Source: Hafnia alvei
Lineage (GTDB): Bacteria > Pseudomonadota > Gammaproteobacteria > Enterobacterales > Enterobacteriaceae
Direction of reading: 5' to 3'
Assembly: GCF_900095695.1 (NCBI RefSeq)
Contig: NZ_FMIQ01000062.1
Location: 1-64,000, forward strand
DNA: 64,000 bases
This document shows, one piece after another, positions 19,608-30,458 of this stretch. Positions within the stretch are counted from its first letter, which is position 1. Each line of letters begins with the position of its first letter. The translations under genes and the position numbers were made by a program. The notes below the pieces were generated by a model. That model was not told the origin of the DNA and searched no databases. It worked only from the letters and a program-made list of their open reading frames with translations.

Positions 19608-20168
19608 TCAGTGTTCCGCGTTTTCTGCCGGTTTTTTCGGCGTCATGAGCGGCCAAGCGGCAATTTGCTCGTAGCGGGTTCGGCCACGGCGGAACTCCGA
19701 CGAGTAGAGCGCGAAATATTCAAAATCAATCGGCCAATGAAACCCTGATGGCGGGAGTGCTACGGCTTTCGTCGCCCCGCGTAGCAGCGTGACATGAGGA
19801 TGAAACGGTAGTGGGCTTTGATAACAACCGCTACGTGCAGCCTGCGATCGTAAAAGTTCGGCCAATTGCAGCAGCCCACGCGGTGCTCTGCGAGTGCCTA
19901 GCCAGACCACTCCTGCGCCCGGCCAGTGGCCCGCGTCGTCGAGATCGAGGCTAAAAGCAGGCTGTTTGATCCGCGCAGCCATATTTTGTAGGGCCTGAGA
20001 TTTTTGTTCGCTGATGTCACCTAAAAATGCCAACGTAATGTGTAGATTGGCGGCGACGACAGGACGGCCTGCTTCGGCAGAGAACTGTTCTGCACGCCAT
20101 TTAACCAACGCGCGTTGGGTTTTGGGCGGTATCGGTAAGGCAAAAAATAGGCGGCGGGTATCAGACAT
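19608..20168 (-). CDS. thpR: ThpR, RNA 2',3'-cyclic phosphodiesterase (2H family)
   Basis: This 186-residue enzyme has the two histidine motifs of the 2H phosphoesterases, HITLAFLG and HPHVTLLRG. It opens 2',3'-cyclic phosphates at RNA ends and was first described as a tRNA ligase (LigT). It is divergent from hrpB, with about 90 bases between them for both promoters. Confidence 0.94.
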   Translation of the reverse strand: MSDTRRLFFALPIPPKTQRALVKWRAEQFSAEAGRPVVAANLHITLAFLGDISEQKSQALQNMAARIKQPAFSLDLDDAGHWPGAGVVWLGTRRAPRGLLQLAELLRSQAARSGCYQSPLPFHPHVTLLRGATKAVALPPSGFHWPIDFEYFALYSSEFRRGRTRYEQIAAWPLMTPKKPAENAEH

Positions 20169-20259
20169 GCTTTCTGGTTTCTCTTAGTTTCACCGCTGAA
20201 TGCTACAATGCCGTCTAGTCGATGTTAAAGCATTTAATCCTAATTAGTTTGGAGCCCTC

Positions 20260-22698
20260 GTGTCTTTACTCCCTGTTGCTGCGGTTCTTGAATCATTATT
20301 GGCCGCGCTGCAATCTTCAGCTCAGGTGCTACTGAATGCACCAACCGGTGCGGGTAAGTCTACGTGGCTGCCGTTGCAATTGCTCAAGGCTGGCTGGCTG
20401 AACGGTAAAATCATCATGCTTGAGCCTCGCCGGTTGGCCGCTCGCAGCGTGGCTCATCGCTTAGCGCAACAGCTGGGTGAAAATGTGGGTCAAACCGTGG
20501 GTTACCGCATGCGTGCCGAAACCAAAGTCAGCGCGCAAACGCGGCTGGAAGTGGTTACCGAAGGTATTTTGACCCGAATGCTTCAGCAAGATCCCGAGCT
20601 ATCAGGCGTATCGCTAGTTATTCTTGATGAATTTCATGAACGCAGCTTGCAGGCTGATTTAGCGTTGGCGCTGTTGTTGGATGTGCAGGAGGGATTGCGT
20701 GACGATCTGCGTTTGCTGATTATGTCTGCCACGCTAGACGACGCGCGTCTTACACATTTGCTGCCCGATGTGCCGGTGATCCGTTCCGAAGGGCGGAGCT
20801 TTCCCGTAGTGCGCAGTTACATGCCGGTGTCAGCGCATGAGCGGCTAGATCAAAGCGCCTCGCATGCCGCATTGAATTTGTTACGCCAAGAATTAGGCTC
20901 GCTGCTGCTGTTTTTGCCCGGCGTGGGAGAAATCAAGCGCACTGCCGAACTGCTCGAACAGCGCGTGGATGCCAATACCGATATTTGCCCGCTTTATGGG
21001 GCATTGCCGCTGGCTGAACAGCAGAAGGCAATTGATCCGTCACCGGCGGGGCGGCGCAAAGTGGTGCTGGCTACCAATATTGCGGAAACGAGTTTAACCA
21101 TCGACGGCATTCGTTTGGTCATCGACAGCACGCTTGAGCGTGTCAGCCAATTTGATGTGCGAAGTGGGCTCACTAAGCTGGTCACGCAAAGAACCAGTCA
21201 GGCTTCCATGACGCAGCGTGCCGGACGCGCAGGGCGCTTAGAGCCGGGGATCTGTTGGCACTTAATGGCGGCAGAACAGGCCGAACGTACCGCAGAATAT
21301 AGCGAAGCCGAAATTCTCCATAGCGATCTGAGCGGCCTATGGCTGAATCTTTTGCAGTGGGGATGTCACGATGTCTCTCAGTTAAAATGGCTGGATACGC
21401 CGCCGTCTGCGGCGATTTCTGCGGCGCAGCGGCTGCTATTTCAGCTAGGCGCCATTAATGAACAGGGCGGCTTAACCCCTACAGGCCGCGCTATGAGCGA
21501 TGCCGGTAGCGATCCGCGTTTGGCTGCAATGCTGTGTGCCGCACAAAGTGCCGGTGAGGATGCGCTCGCCACGGCGGCGCTGCTGGCCGCCATCATCGAA
21601 GAGCCACCGCGCAACGGTGGTGTTGATCTACGCAATGCGCTTTATCACCCGCAGAGTCATTGGCAACGCCGCGCTAATCAGCTGACTAAGCGTTTGGGGA
21701 ACGGTCAGGGCCGCGTAGCGCTTGACGATGCCGCGTTTTGGCTTGCTCATGCCTTTCCCGATCGTATTGCCAATCTACGTGGACAAGATGGGCGTTATTT
21801 GTTGGCGAATGGTCTGGGTGCGGCAATGGCAGCCGATGATGCGCTGGCACGTACGCCATGGTTGATTGTGGCGAATCTTTTGCAGGGCGTGAATAACAGC
21901 GAAGCGCGTATTTTGCTGGCGTTGCCTTGTGATATTGAGCTGTTGGCGACGCGCCTGCCGCACCTGATCAGCGAGCAAACCAGCGTGGAATGGGATGACG
22001 CGAAAGGTACACTACGCGCATGGAAACGCCAGCAGCTAGGGCGCTTAGTGATCAAAGCACAGCCGCTGGCTAAACCATCGGCTGAGGAATTGTCGCAGGC
22101 GCTACTAAATTGGGTTCGCAATCAGGGAATTAGCGCTTTGAATTGGAGCGACTCTGCCAAGCAGCTGCGTTTACGGTTACAGTGTGCAGCGCAGTGGTTA
22201 CCAGAAGTTAACTGGCCTGCGGTAGATGATGATAGTCTGCTGGATTCGTTAGAAAGCTGGCTATTGCCTGCGCTAGACGGTGTGCGCGATCTGCGCGGTT
22301 TACAGAATATCAATCTGACCGAAGCTCTGCTGACCTTAATGGATTGGTCGATGCGACAACGTCTAGATACTGCGCTGCCGACTCATTACACTGTGCCGAC
22401 AGGATCGCGTTTACCGCTACAGTATTTTAGCGATAAACCACCGGTATTAGCCGTGCGCTTGCAGGAAGTATTTGGCGAGCAGCACAGCCCTAAAATTGCC
22501 GAAGGGCGAGTGGCGTTAGTGTTGGAATTACTCTCGCCAGCCCATCGCCCGCTGCAAATTACCCGGGATTTGGCTGCGTTTTGGCAGGGCTCATACCGTG
22601 AAGTGCAAAAAGAGATGAAAGGGCGTTATCCAAAACATGCATGGCCGGACGATCCGGGAAATGCGCTGCCGACGCGTCGGACGAAACGCTATCAGTAA
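20260..22698 (+). CDS. hrpB: HrpB, DEAH-box ATP-dependent helicase
   Basis: This 812-residue protein has the DExH helicase core in order: Walker A GAGKST (residues 30-35), DEFH in ILDEFHERS, SAT, TNIAETSLT and QRAGRAGR. The HrpB C-terminal domain ends in KEMKGRYPKHAWPDDP. It starts at GTG with GGAG 5 bases before it; no suitable ATG gives the conserved N-terminus MSLLPVAAVL. The E. coli role is not well defined. It lies 106 bases before mrcB. Confidence 0.94.
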   Translation: MSLLPVAAVLESLLAALQSSAQVLLNAPTGAGKSTWLPLQLLKAGWLNGKIIMLEPRRLAARSVAHRLAQQLGENVGQTVGYRMRAETKVSAQTRLEVVTEGILTRMLQQDPELSGVSLVILDEFHERSLQADLALALLLDVQEGLRDDLRLLIMSATLDDARLTHLLPDVPVIRSEGRSFPVVRSYMPVSAHERLDQSASHAALNLLRQELGSLLLFLPGVGEIKRTAELLEQRVDANTDICPLYGALPLAEQQKAIDPSPAGRRKVVLATNIAETSLTIDGIRLVIDSTLERVSQFDVRSGLTKLVTQRTSQASMTQRAGRAGRLEPGICWHLMAAEQAERTAEYSEAEILHSDLSGLWLNLLQWGCHDVSQLKWLDTPPSAAISAAQRLLFQLGAINEQGGLTPTGRAMSDAGSDPRLAAMLCAAQSAGEDALATAALLAAIIEEPPRNGGVDLRNALYHPQSHWQRRANQLTKRLGNGQGRVALDDAAFWLAHAFPDRIANLRGQDGRYLLANGLGAAMAADDALARTPWLIVANLLQGVNNSEARILLALPCDIELLATRLPHLISEQTSVEWDDAKGTLRAWKRQQLGRLVIKAQPLAKPSAEELSQALLNWVRNQGISALNWSDSAKQLRLRLQCAAQWLPEVNWPAVDDDSLLDSLESWLLPALDGVRDLRGLQNINLTEALLTLMDWSMRQRLDTALPTHYTVPTGSRLPLQYFSDKPPVLAVRLQEVFGEQHSPKIAEGRVALVLELLSPAHRPLQITRDLAAFWQGSYREVQKEMKGRYPKHAWPDDPGNALPTRRTKRYQ

Positions 22699-22804
22699 GA
22701 AATTCCTACGGTGCAGCTATGATGCTGTGCCAATTTCGGAGGTTTCCTCTTCCCCCTTTAGGCGGTGAGGAACAGATTAGGCGCCACTGCCGGAGAACTG
22801 AACA

Positions 22805-25378
22805 ATGTCTAGGGATGACGATCGCGAGCCGATCGGACGTAAAGGTAAAAAAGGTGGCAATCCACCATCCCGTAAAGCGGTACCTAATCGCCGTCGCCGT
22901 TATGACGACGAGGACGATGATTATCGCGATGATTTTCGTGATACCGCGAACGATCATGACGAATACGAAGAAGATGATGATTATGATGATGAAGAAGACA
23001 GAGAGGACGACGTGGCGCGTAAGAAGGTAAAAAAATCGCGTAAACGCAAACTGTTAGGCTTGCTGATCAAGCTTGCGCTGATCGTCTTTGTGCTGCTGGC
23101 GATTTACGGTTTCTATTTGGATCAGCAGATCCGCGGCCGCATCGACGGGAAGGTCTGGCAGTTGCCAGCGACCGTCTATGGCCGAATGGTCGATCTAGAG
23201 CCGGGGATGTCCTACAGCAAAAAAGAGATGGTGAATTTGCTGGAAGGTATGCAGTACCGTCAAGTGAGCCGTATTACGCGTCCGGGTGAATTCTCGGTGA
23301 ACGGTAACAATATTGATATGCTGCGCCGCCCGTTTGATTTTCCGGATGGAAAAGAAGGGCAGATCCATGCACGTTTGGTGTTCAGCAACGATCGTTTAAG
23401 CCAGATTCAAAATATGGATAACCAGCGCCAGTTTGGTTTCTTCCGTTTGGATCCGCGTTTAATCACCATGTTGCAGTCCCCCAACGGTGAGCAGCGCTTA
23501 TTTGTACCGCGTAGCGGGTTCCCTGATTTGTTAGTGGATACGCTGATCGCGACCGAAGACCGTCATTTTTATCAGCATGATGGTATTAGTTTCTACTCGA
23601 TTGGCCGTGCCGTGGTGGCTAACCTCACCGCCGGACGTGCGGTACAGGGCGGTAGTACGCTGACGCAACAGCTGGTTAAAAACCTGTTCTTAAGCAACGA
23701 GCGTTCGCTGTGGCGTAAGATCAACGAGGCGTATATGGCGCTGATCGTCGATTATCGCTATAGCAAAGATCGCATCTTGGAACTGTATCTGAACGAAGTG
23801 TATCTGGGGCAGAGCGGAAGCGATCAGATCCGTGGCTTCCCGTTAGCGAGCCTCTACTACTTTGGGCGTCCGGTTGATGAGCTTAGTCTCGACCAGCAAG
23901 CATTGCTGGTGGGGATGGTGAAAGGTGCTTCGCTGTATAACCCGTGGCGTAACCCGAAACTGGCGTTAGAGCGTCGTAATCTGGTGCTAAAACTGCTGGA
24001 AAACCAACAGATCATCGACCAAGAGCTTTACGATATGCTGAGTGCGCGTCCGCTCGGCGTGCAGCCAAAAGGCGGCGTTATTTCACCTCAGCCTGCGTTT
24101 ATGCAGATGGTTCGCCAAGAGCTACAGCAAAAACTGGGTAACAAGATCAATGATTTGTCTGGGGTGAAAATCTTCACCACGCTTGACCCGGTATCGCAAG
24201 ACGCGGCGGAAAAAGCGGTGGAAGATGGCGTTCCTGCGCTGAAAGCGGCTCGTCATGTGAACGATCTTGAAGCTGCGATGGTGATTGTAGACCGTTTCAG
24301 CGGTGAAGTTCGTGCCATGGTTGGCGGTGCTCAGCCTCAGTTTGCCGGCTTTAACCGTGCGATGGACGCCCGCCGTTCAGTGGGTTCTTTGGCAAAACCA
24401 CCGACTTATCTCACCGCGCTGAGCGAGCCGGACAAATATCGCCTGAATACGTGGTTAGCGGATCAGCCGCTTTCGTTGAAACAGCCAAACGGCAGCATCT
24501 GGCAGCCGAAAAACTACGATCGCCAGTATCGTGGTCAGGTGATGCTGGTGGATGCGTTGGCGAACTCTCTGAACGTACCGACGGTGAATCTGGGGATGGC
24601 GGTAGGGTTAGATCAAATCAGCGCGACATTGCAGCGTTTAGGTATTCCTAAAGATGTGATTAATCCGGTTCCTTCCATGCTGCTGGGGGCGATTAGCCTC
24701 ACGCCAATGGAAGTTGCGCAGGAGTATCAAACGATTGCCAGCGGTGGTAATCGTGCGCCGCTGTCAGCCGTTCGTTCCGTGATTGCAGAAGATGGAAGCG
24801 TGCTGTATCAAAGTTTACCGCAGGCACAAAGCGTGGTGCCGCCGCAGGCAGCCTATCTGACGCTGTATGGTATGCAGCAGGTTGTTGCACGAGGGACATC
24901 GCGTTCTCTGACGGCTAAATTTGGCAATTACCATCTGGCGGCGAAAACGGGTACCACTAACGATCTGCGTGATAGCTGGTTTGCCGGTGTTGATGGCAAA
25001 GAAGTGACGATTGCGTGGGTTGGGCGTGACAACAATGGCCCGGCTAAGTTAACCGGCGCAAACGGCGCGCTGACGCTTTATCGTCGCTATCTGGAAAATC
25101 AGACGCCGTTACCGCTGAACTTAGTGCCACCGGAAGGGATCACCACGATGAATATCGATGAGTCTGGCAACTTTGTGTGTAACGGTGGCGGTTCGCGTAG
25201 TATCCCTGTATGGACGGAAAATCCGGAAGGTTTATGTGCAGCATCCGCAGCGCAGCAACCGGCTGCTCAGACTCAGCAACCACAAACTGAAGGACAACAG
25301 CCCGCGCAGCAGCAACAGCAGCAGCAAAGTAGCGATGGCGTAGCTGGTTGGATTAAGGATATGTTTGGCAGTAACTAA
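22805..25378 (+). CDS. mrcB: MrcB, penicillin-binding protein 1B
   Basis: This 857-residue bifunctional peptidoglycan synthase has a cytoplasmic N-terminus very rich in Asp/Glu (about residues 33-69). One membrane helix (about 83-105) and a UB2H-type region follow, then the glycosyltransferase domain with catalytic Glu251 in ATEDRHF and [13 protein letters not shown]. Next is the transpeptidase with SLAK (Ser528), a conserved SLNVPTV block and KTGTT. The C-terminus is Gln/Pro/Ala-rich and ends [14 protein letters not shown], as in E. coli PBP1b. It makes glycan strands and crosslinks them at the inner membrane, stimulated by LpoB. Confidence 0.97.
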   Translation: MSRDDDREPIGRKGKKGGNPPSRKAVPNRRRRYDDEDDDYRDDFRDTANDHDEYEEDDDYDDEEDREDDVARKKVKKSRKRKLLGLLIKLALIVFVLLAIYGFYLDQQIRGRIDGKVWQLPATVYGRMVDLEPGMSYSKKEMVNLLEGMQYRQVSRITRPGEFSVNGNNIDMLRRPFDFPDGKEGQIHARLVFSNDRLSQIQNMDNQRQFGFFRLDPRLITMLQSPNGEQRLFVPRSGFPDLLVDTLIATEDRHFYQHDGISFYSIGRAVVANLTAGRAVQGGSTLTQQLVKNLFLSNERSLWRKINEAYMALIVDYRYSKDRILELYLNEVYLGQSGSDQIRGFPLASLYYFGRPVDELSLDQQALLVGMVKGASLYNPWRNPKLALERRNLVLKLLENQQIIDQELYDMLSARPLGVQPKGGVISPQPAFMQMVRQELQQKLGNKINDLSGVKIFTTLDPVSQDAAEKAVEDGVPALKAARHVNDLEAAMVIVDRFSGEVRAMVGGAQPQFAGFNRAMDARRSVGSLAKPPTYLTALSEPDKYRLNTWLADQPLSLKQPNGSIWQPKNYDRQYRGQVMLVDALANSLNVPTVNLGMAVGLDQISATLQRLGIPKDVINPVPSMLLGAISLTPMEVAQEYQTIASGGNRAPLSAVRSVIAEDGSVLYQSLPQAQSVVPPQAAYLTLYGMQQVVARGTSRSLTAKFGNYHLAAKTGTTNDLRDSWFAGVDGKEVTIAWVGRDNNGPAKLTGANGALTLYRRYLENQTPLPLNLVPPEGITTMNIDESGNFVCNGGGSRSIPVWTENPEGLCAASAAQQPAAQTQQPQTEGQQPAQQQQQQQSSDGVAGWIKDMFGSN

Positions 25379-25396
25379 CAATATTCTTGCATGAAC

Positions 25397-25428
25397 AAAA
25401 AAGGCCTCTCGTCAGAGGTCTTTTTTAT
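25397..25428 (+). terminator. Intrinsic terminator of mrcB
   Basis: GGCCTCT (25403-25409) pairs with AGAGGTC around a CGTC loop, flanked by A-run and TTTTTT. It lies 24 bases after the stop. Confidence 0.85.
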
Positions 25429-25500
25429 TAGATGAATAATGAATAATAAGCAAGGTGGTGAATTGGGTATTAAATTTGCTTGATGATCATTTAATAGACA

Positions 25501-25528
25501 AATAAAAACGGGTGGCCGAAGCCACCCG
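25501..25528 (-). terminator. Intrinsic terminator of the porin gene
   Basis: On the minus strand GGGTGGC, loop TTCG, GCCACCC is followed by GTTTTTATT. It lies about 30 bases after the porin stop and faces the mrcB terminator. Confidence 0.85.
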
Positions 25529-25559
25529 CAATATTCATTCAAACAATGAATAAGCTAAA

Positions 25560-26699
25560 TTAGAACTGGTATACCAAACCAACGCCAACAACGTCGTCGG
25601 TGTTGATGTTGTTGTTTTTAGCAAAACCATCTTTGTCACCGTCTAGCAAGTTGATTTTATAATCAACATAGGCAGACATATTTTTGTTGAAGTAGTAGTA
25701 AGTACCGATATCAACATATTTCACTAAATCTTCATTGTCCCATTTTCCGTTATGTCCAGAATTGCCCTGAAGATCTTTGCCTTTTGATTGCAGGTAAGCA
25801 ATGGATGGGCGCAGGCCGAAATCGAACTGGTACTGGGCTACAACTTCAAAGTTTTGTGTTTTGTTGGCAATATTGTCGTTGCCCCAAGGCGTCATGTTCA
25901 GCGTTTCAGCATACATGGCAGCTAAGTAGATGTTATTTGCATCATACTTGGTACCAATAGTCCACGCCTGTGCTTTACCACCTTTAGCAATTCCACCGCC
26001 TAATGACTGATCGTTTGAACGGTCAGAGTTGCTATACGCTGCGCCGAAGGAAACGCCATAGCCGATGTCGTAAGTGGTTGACATGCCGAAGCCGTCACCG
26101 TTTTCAGCTGTGAGCCTGCGACCATTATTGGTGCCTTCCTGATTGTTGCTAGAGCTCTCATTCGCGCCTTGATATTGCAGCGCAAAGTTCAGGCCATCAA
26201 CCAAACCAAAGAAGTTGCTGTTACGGTAGGTCGCTAAGCCGTTAGCACGACCTACCATGTAGTTGTCGGTGTAGGTGTAGGTATCACCACCGAATACTGG
26301 CAGCATATCGGTCCACGCTTCTACGTCGTACACCACGCCGTAGTTACGACCGTAGTCAAATGAGCCGTAATCACCGAACTTCAGGCCAGCAAAGCCTAAA
26401 CGGGTTGCGTTACCGCTGGTTCCACCAGTTGCGCCGCTTTCAGTATGGTTAGCCTGTACGTTATATTCCCACTGGCCAAAGCCTGTCAGCTGATCGGTAA
26501 TCTGGGTTTCGCCCTTAAAGCCGACACGCACGTAGGTGTTGTCGCCGTCTTGGCCGTTATCTTCAGAGAACACGTGACGGGCATCAACCTTGCCATATAA
26601 ATCTACTTTATTACCGTCTTTATTATAAACCTCAGCCGCATTTGCCATACCAGCCACTAATAAAGAAGGAATCACCACCGCTAGAATTTTACGCTTCAT
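25560..26699 (-). CDS. General outer-membrane porin, OmpC/OmpF family
   Basis: This 379-residue trimeric porin has a signal peptide of 21 residues ([21 protein letters not shown]) and mature start [16 protein letters not shown]. The constriction-loop-type motif appears in [18 protein letters not shown], and the final strand [10 protein letters not shown] ends in Phe as required for outer-membrane assembly. The start at 26699 is used because AAGGAA is 6 bases before it; the ATG at 26705 touches that site. It forms a diffusion pore for small solutes. In E. coli mrcB and fhuA are direct neighbours, so this gene is extra at this locus. Whether it behaves as OmpC, OmpF or PhoE cannot be settled here. 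Confidence 0.94.
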   Translation of the reverse strand: MKRKILAVVIPSLLVAGMANAAEVYNKDGNKVDLYGKVDARHVFSEDNGQDGDNTYVRVGFKGETQITDQLTGFGQWEYNVQANHTESGATGGTSGNATRLGFAGLKFGDYGSFDYGRNYGVVYDVEAWTDMLPVFGGDTYTYTDNYMVGRANGLATYRNSNFFGLVDGLNFALQYQGANESSSNNQEGTNNGRRLTAENGDGFGMSTTYDIGYGVSFGAAYSNSDRSNDQSLGGGIAKGGKAQAWTIGTKYDANNIYLAAMYAETLNMTPWGNDNIANKTQNFEVVAQYQFDFGLRPSIAYLQSKGKDLQGNSGHNGKWDNEDLVKYVDIGTYYYFNKNMSAYVDYKINLLDGDKDGFAKNNNINTDDVVGVGLVYQF

Positions 26700-27318
26700 T
26701 ATCATTTCCTTGAATTGACGCTTTTGTATTATTCTTATTCCCTATGTTTAATAAGGATTCCTTTTAAAACATCAGCAGGATAATGTGCCTGGTTATTAAA
26801 AGACAATATGGTTCATAAAATAAATAACTCATTTTGTGACGAGGGTTATAAATATAATAAATTACAATATTGGTGAGTTATGATTTACTGAAATGTATTA
26901 TTTTTAATAAGCAATTAGTGAATGTCTTATTTAATTTGATATTAATTTTCATTTATCTAAGTAATATTTAATTGGGAGTTTCGTTTAATTTAAACCAGAG
27001 TGCATAGACTTGCTTCAGGGGAGGTCTTCAAGGTAGGTGTAGCTTGGATTCTTGAGATGAAAACAACGGTGAGGTGAATGAATCGGAATAAATAAAATAT
27101 GGTGCTTATGCAAGATTTTTAAATCTATTATTCATATGGTTTTAATTAAATCATTTATGCAAACCAAATATAACAATCGGATAACTCAGAAATACGTCTC
27201 ATTCATATTTACCTCGTTTATTTATCCCCACCTAAGATAGTTAAAACCTATTGATTTAACCCTTATCAAAATAAAGGCTATTTTTTGTTCCCTTGACTCC
27301 TATAAGGATGAATTTCTC

Positions 27319-27348
27319 TTGAACTTTACATTTGGTTACGCATAAAAT
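27319..27348 (+). promoter_or_regulatory. fhuA promoter
   Basis: TTGAAC (27319-27324) and TAAAAT (27343-27348) are spaced by 18 bases. The expected start point falls inside the Fur box just downstream. Confidence 0.6.
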
Positions 27349-27353
27349 GCGAT

Positions 27354-27372
27354 CTTTATAATAATCATTCTC
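27354..27372 (+). promoter_or_regulatory. Fur box of the fhu operon
   Basis: The 19 bases match the consensus GATAATGATAATCATTATC at 14 positions, with the core ATAATCATT intact. The site overlaps the predicted transcription start and would block fhuACDB when iron is plentiful. Confidence 0.75.
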
Positions 27373-27410
27373 GTTTGCTTTATTATTTGTCTTTCGCCAG
27401 AGAAACCAAC

Positions 27411-29582
27411 ATGACTTTACCATCGTTCAAATATTCACAAACCAAGGTTGCAGTTTCTATTGCTGCTAGCTTAGGAATGTGGGCCTCTTTCGCCAATGCG
27501 GCTGATACAGCTCAAAAAAATCTAAATGATGACACCTTGGTTGTCACTGCCGGCGGTGGTGTTCAGCAGGAGAGCGCATGGGGGCCTGCGCCAACTATCG
27601 CCGCTAAGCGCAGCGCAACGGCAACGAAAACCGATACGCCAATTGAGAAGACGCCACAGTCTGTCTCGGTTGTGACGCGTGAAGAAATGGATACCCATCA
27701 GCCTCAGTCTGTTAAAGAAGCGTTGGGCTATACGCCCGGGGTTACTGTTTCTACACGTGGTGCGTCCAATACTTATGACGCGGTAAAAATTCGTGGTTTT
27801 GGTTCCGTAAACCAAAACAACTACCTTGATGGTTTAAAGCTACAAGGTGACTTCTATAACGAAGTGATTATTGATCCGTATATGCTGGAACGTGTTGAGC
27901 TGATGCGTGGGCCAACGTCAGTGTTATATGGGAAAAGCAGCCCAGGCGGTATTATTTCTATGGTGAGTAAACGCCCAACCACAGAGCCGCTTAAAGAAGT
28001 ACAGTTTAAAATGGGCACTGATAATCTCTGGCAGACTGGTTTTGATTTCAGTGATGCTTTAGATGACGATGGTGTGTTTTCATACCGTTTGACCGGTGTT
28101 GCGCGCTCCAACAATGCTCAGCAGGAAATGTCGAAAGAAAAACGTTATGCCATTGCGCCGTCTTTCTCATGGCGTCCTGATGACAAAACCAACTTTACTT
28201 TCTTAGCAAATCTGCAGGACAGTCCTGAAACGGGCTACTACGGCTGGCTGCCTAAAGAAGGGACGGTACAACCATTGCCAAATGGTTCTCGTCTACCGAC
28301 TGACTTCAACGAAGGCGCACCGAATAATAGTTACTCACTGTCGCATAAGTTGGTTGGCTATAGCTTCGACCATGAGTTTAACGACACCTTCACCGTTCGC
28401 CAAAATTTGCGCTACGTTGAGTCTAAGACCTCACAGAAAAACGTGTATGGCACTGGCGTTGATGCGACTGGGCATATGCTAAATCGTGGTACCGTTGTTG
28501 ATAACGAAAAGCTGCACAATTTTGCCGTAGATACTCAGTTGCAAAGCAAGTTTGCGACCGCAGACGTTCAGCATACCTTGCTGACAGGCGTAGATTTCCA
28601 GCAGATGCGCAACGATATTAATGCTTCGTTTGGCACCGCTCCACCGCTCGATCTGTATAACCCTGTTTATTCTGATTATGATTTTGGCAGCGCAGCGCCT
28701 TATCAGCAGAATAAGCAAAAGCAAACCGGTATCTACGCGCAGGATCAAGCCGAGTGGAATAACTTTGTTCTGACATTGGGTGGCCGTTACGACTGGCTGA
28801 CTCAGTCAACTCGCGCTTATCAAGCCAATAACTATACCGAGCGTGACGATAGCCAGTTTACAGGCCGCGCGGGTTTAAACTATCTGTTTGATAATGGCAT
28901 TAGTCCATATATCAGCTACAGCGAGTCCTTCGAACCTAACTCTGGTGCTGATTTCAGTGGCAAAACGTTCACACCATCTAAAGGCCGTCAGTATGAGGCT
29001 GGTGTGAAGTATGTGCCAAAAGACATGCCGATTGTGGTGACGGGGGCCGTTTATCAGCTGACGAAAACCAACAACCTGATGAAAGATCCTGATACATCAC
29101 ATGGATTTGCATCTATTCAGGGCGGTGAAATTCGTTCTCGTGGCGTTGAGTTAGAAGCGAAGGCTGCGGTTAATGCCAACATTAACGTTACTGCGTCTTA
29201 CACCTACACCGAAGCAGAGTACACCAAAGACTCTACGTTGAAAGGGAATACCCCAGAGCAGGTGCCAAAACATATGGCTTCCCTGTGGGGGGATTACACC
29301 TTTAACGAAGGTGCTTTAAGTGGTTTAACGCTGGGTACCGGCGGTCGATTCATTGGTTCAAGCTATGGCGATCCGGCTAACACCTTCAAAGTGGGCAGCG
29401 CAGCGGTGATGGATGCGGTGATCAAATATGATCTGGCGCGCTTCAACCTGCCGGGCTCCAGCATTGCGGTTAACGTGAATAACCTGCTGGACCGCGAATA
29501 CGTAGCTAGCTGCTTCGATACCTATGGCTGCTTCTGGGGCGCAGAGCGTCAGGTTGTGGCAACGGCGACTTTCCGTTTCTAG
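27411..29582 (+). CDS. fhuA: FhuA, TonB-dependent ferrichrome receptor
   Basis: This 723-residue outer-membrane receptor imports ferric hydroxamates, mainly ferrichrome, using TonB energy. A signal peptide of about 30 residues (ending ASFANA) precedes the TonB box region DTLVVTA. The plug domain follows (TPQSVSVVTREEM, RVELMRGPTSVLYGKSSPGG) and then a 22-strand barrel ending in Phe. The start at 27411 gives a normal signal peptide; the frame from 27375 adds 12 residues that overlap the operator. It is first in fhuACDB. Confidence 0.95.
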   Translation: MTLPSFKYSQTKVAVSIAASLGMWASFANAADTAQKNLNDDTLVVTAGGGVQQESAWGPAPTIAAKRSATATKTDTPIEKTPQSVSVVTREEMDTHQPQSVKEALGYTPGVTVSTRGASNTYDAVKIRGFGSVNQNNYLDGLKLQGDFYNEVIIDPYMLERVELMRGPTSVLYGKSSPGGIISMVSKRPTTEPLKEVQFKMGTDNLWQTGFDFSDALDDDGVFSYRLTGVARSNNAQQEMSKEKRYAIAPSFSWRPDDKTNFTFLANLQDSPETGYYGWLPKEGTVQPLPNGSRLPTDFNEGAPNNSYSLSHKLVGYSFDHEFNDTFTVRQNLRYVESKTSQKNVYGTGVDATGHMLNRGTVVDNEKLHNFAVDTQLQSKFATADVQHTLLTGVDFQQMRNDINASFGTAPPLDLYNPVYSDYDFGSAAPYQQNKQKQTGIYAQDQAEWNNFVLTLGGRYDWLTQSTRAYQANNYTERDDSQFTGRAGLNYLFDNGISPYISYSESFEPNSGADFSGKTFTPSKGRQYEAGVKYVPKDMPIVVTGAVYQLTKTNNLMKDPDTSHGFASIQGGEIRSRGVELEAKAAVNANINVTASYTYTEAEYTKDSTLKGNTPEQVPKHMASLWGDYTFNEGALSGLTLGTGGRFIGSSYGDPANTFKVGSAAVMDAVIKYDLARFNLPGSSIAVNVNNLLDREYVASCFDTYGCFWGAERQVVATATFRF

Positions 29583-29660
29583 TAAGATATACACTCAAGG
29601 GCGCGGTTATCGCGCCCGTTCTTTTCTGCAAAGAACATAAGACTAAAGGCTATACCGGAA

Positions 29661-30458
29661 TTGAGTAAAACCGCGATCTCCACCTCGTCAACTTTCACTT
29701 TGCAACAGGTCAGCTTCACTGTTCCTGGCCGCACATTGCTGCAAAACGTTTCTCTCACTTTTCCTGAAGGCCAGGTTTGTGGCCTGATTGGCCACAATGG
29801 CTCGGGTAAATCGACGCTGCTAAAAATGCTCGGTCGCCATCAGGCGGCAAGCGTTGGCCAGATTTTGCTGGGTGATAAACCGTTGGCTGAATGGGATAGC
29901 AAAGCGTTTGCCCGTGAAGTGGCCTATCTTCCTCAACAGCTGCCCGCGGCTGAGGGAATGACGGTGCGTGAGCTGGTGGCCATTGGTCGCTATCCTTGGC
30001 ATGGTGCGCTAGGGCGCTTTCGCAGCGAAGATCGTGAACGAGTGGAAGAGGCTATTGCCTTGGTCGATCTTAAACCGTTGGCAGGGCGTTTGGTTGACAG
30101 CTTATCCGGCGGTGAGCGTCAGCGTGCATGGCTGGCGATGACGGTGGCACAAAATAGCCGCTGTTTATTACTCGATGAACCGACATCGGCTCTAGATATC
30201 GCCCATCAGGTTGAAGTGTTGGCCCTCATTCAACGCCTCAGCCGTGAGCGTGGTTTAACCGTGATTGCGGTTTTGCATGACATCAATATGGCCGCACGCT
30301 ACTGCGATTATTTGATGGCGCTGCGCGGCGGTGAACTGATTGCTCAAGGTACGCCTGCTGACATTATGCAGGGCGACGTACTGGAAAAAATTTACGGTAT
30401 ACCGATGGGGACGCTGCCGCATCCAAGCGGTGGTGCGCCGGTGAGCTTCGTCTACTGA
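29661..30458 (+). CDS. fhuC: FhuC, ferric hydroxamate ABC transporter ATPase
   Basis: This 265-residue ATPase powers ferric-hydroxamate import through FhuB. Walker A is GHNGSGKST, the signature is SLSGGERQRAW, and Walker B is CLLLDEP followed by TSALDIAHQ. The start is a TTG with AAAGG about 11 bases before it; no ATG or GTG gives the expected N-terminus, so the start is moderately sure. It follows fhuA by 78 bases and overlaps fhuD by one base (TGATG). Confidence 0.95.
   Translation: MSKTAISTSSTFTLQQVSFTVPGRTLLQNVSLTFPEGQVCGLIGHNGSGKSTLLKMLGRHQAASVGQILLGDKPLAEWDSKAFAREVAYLPQQLPAAEGMTVRELVAIGRYPWHGALGRFRSEDRERVEEAIALVDLKPLAGRLVDSLSGGERQRAWLAMTVAQNSRCLLLDEPTSALDIAHQVEVLALIQRLSRERGLTVIAVLHDINMAARYCDYLMALRGGELIAQGTPADIMQGDVLEKIYGIPMGTLPHPSGGAPVSFVY

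Larger units (their letters stand above)
26700..27410. promoter_or_regulatory. Long AT-rich region between porin and fhuA
   Basis: About 710 bases without a gene separate the divergent porin and fhuA. The sequence is AT-rich, as expected for an OmpR- or H-NS-controlled porin promoter, but no individual OmpR site could be assigned by eye. The fhuA promoter and a Fur box are at its right end. Confidence 0.5.

Noticed and set aside
22855..23030. Separate gene in the acidic-repeat start of mrcB (other frame, from 22641)
   Set aside because: The alternative frame only arises from the GAT/GAC-rich codons of the mrcB N-terminus and overlaps hrpB.
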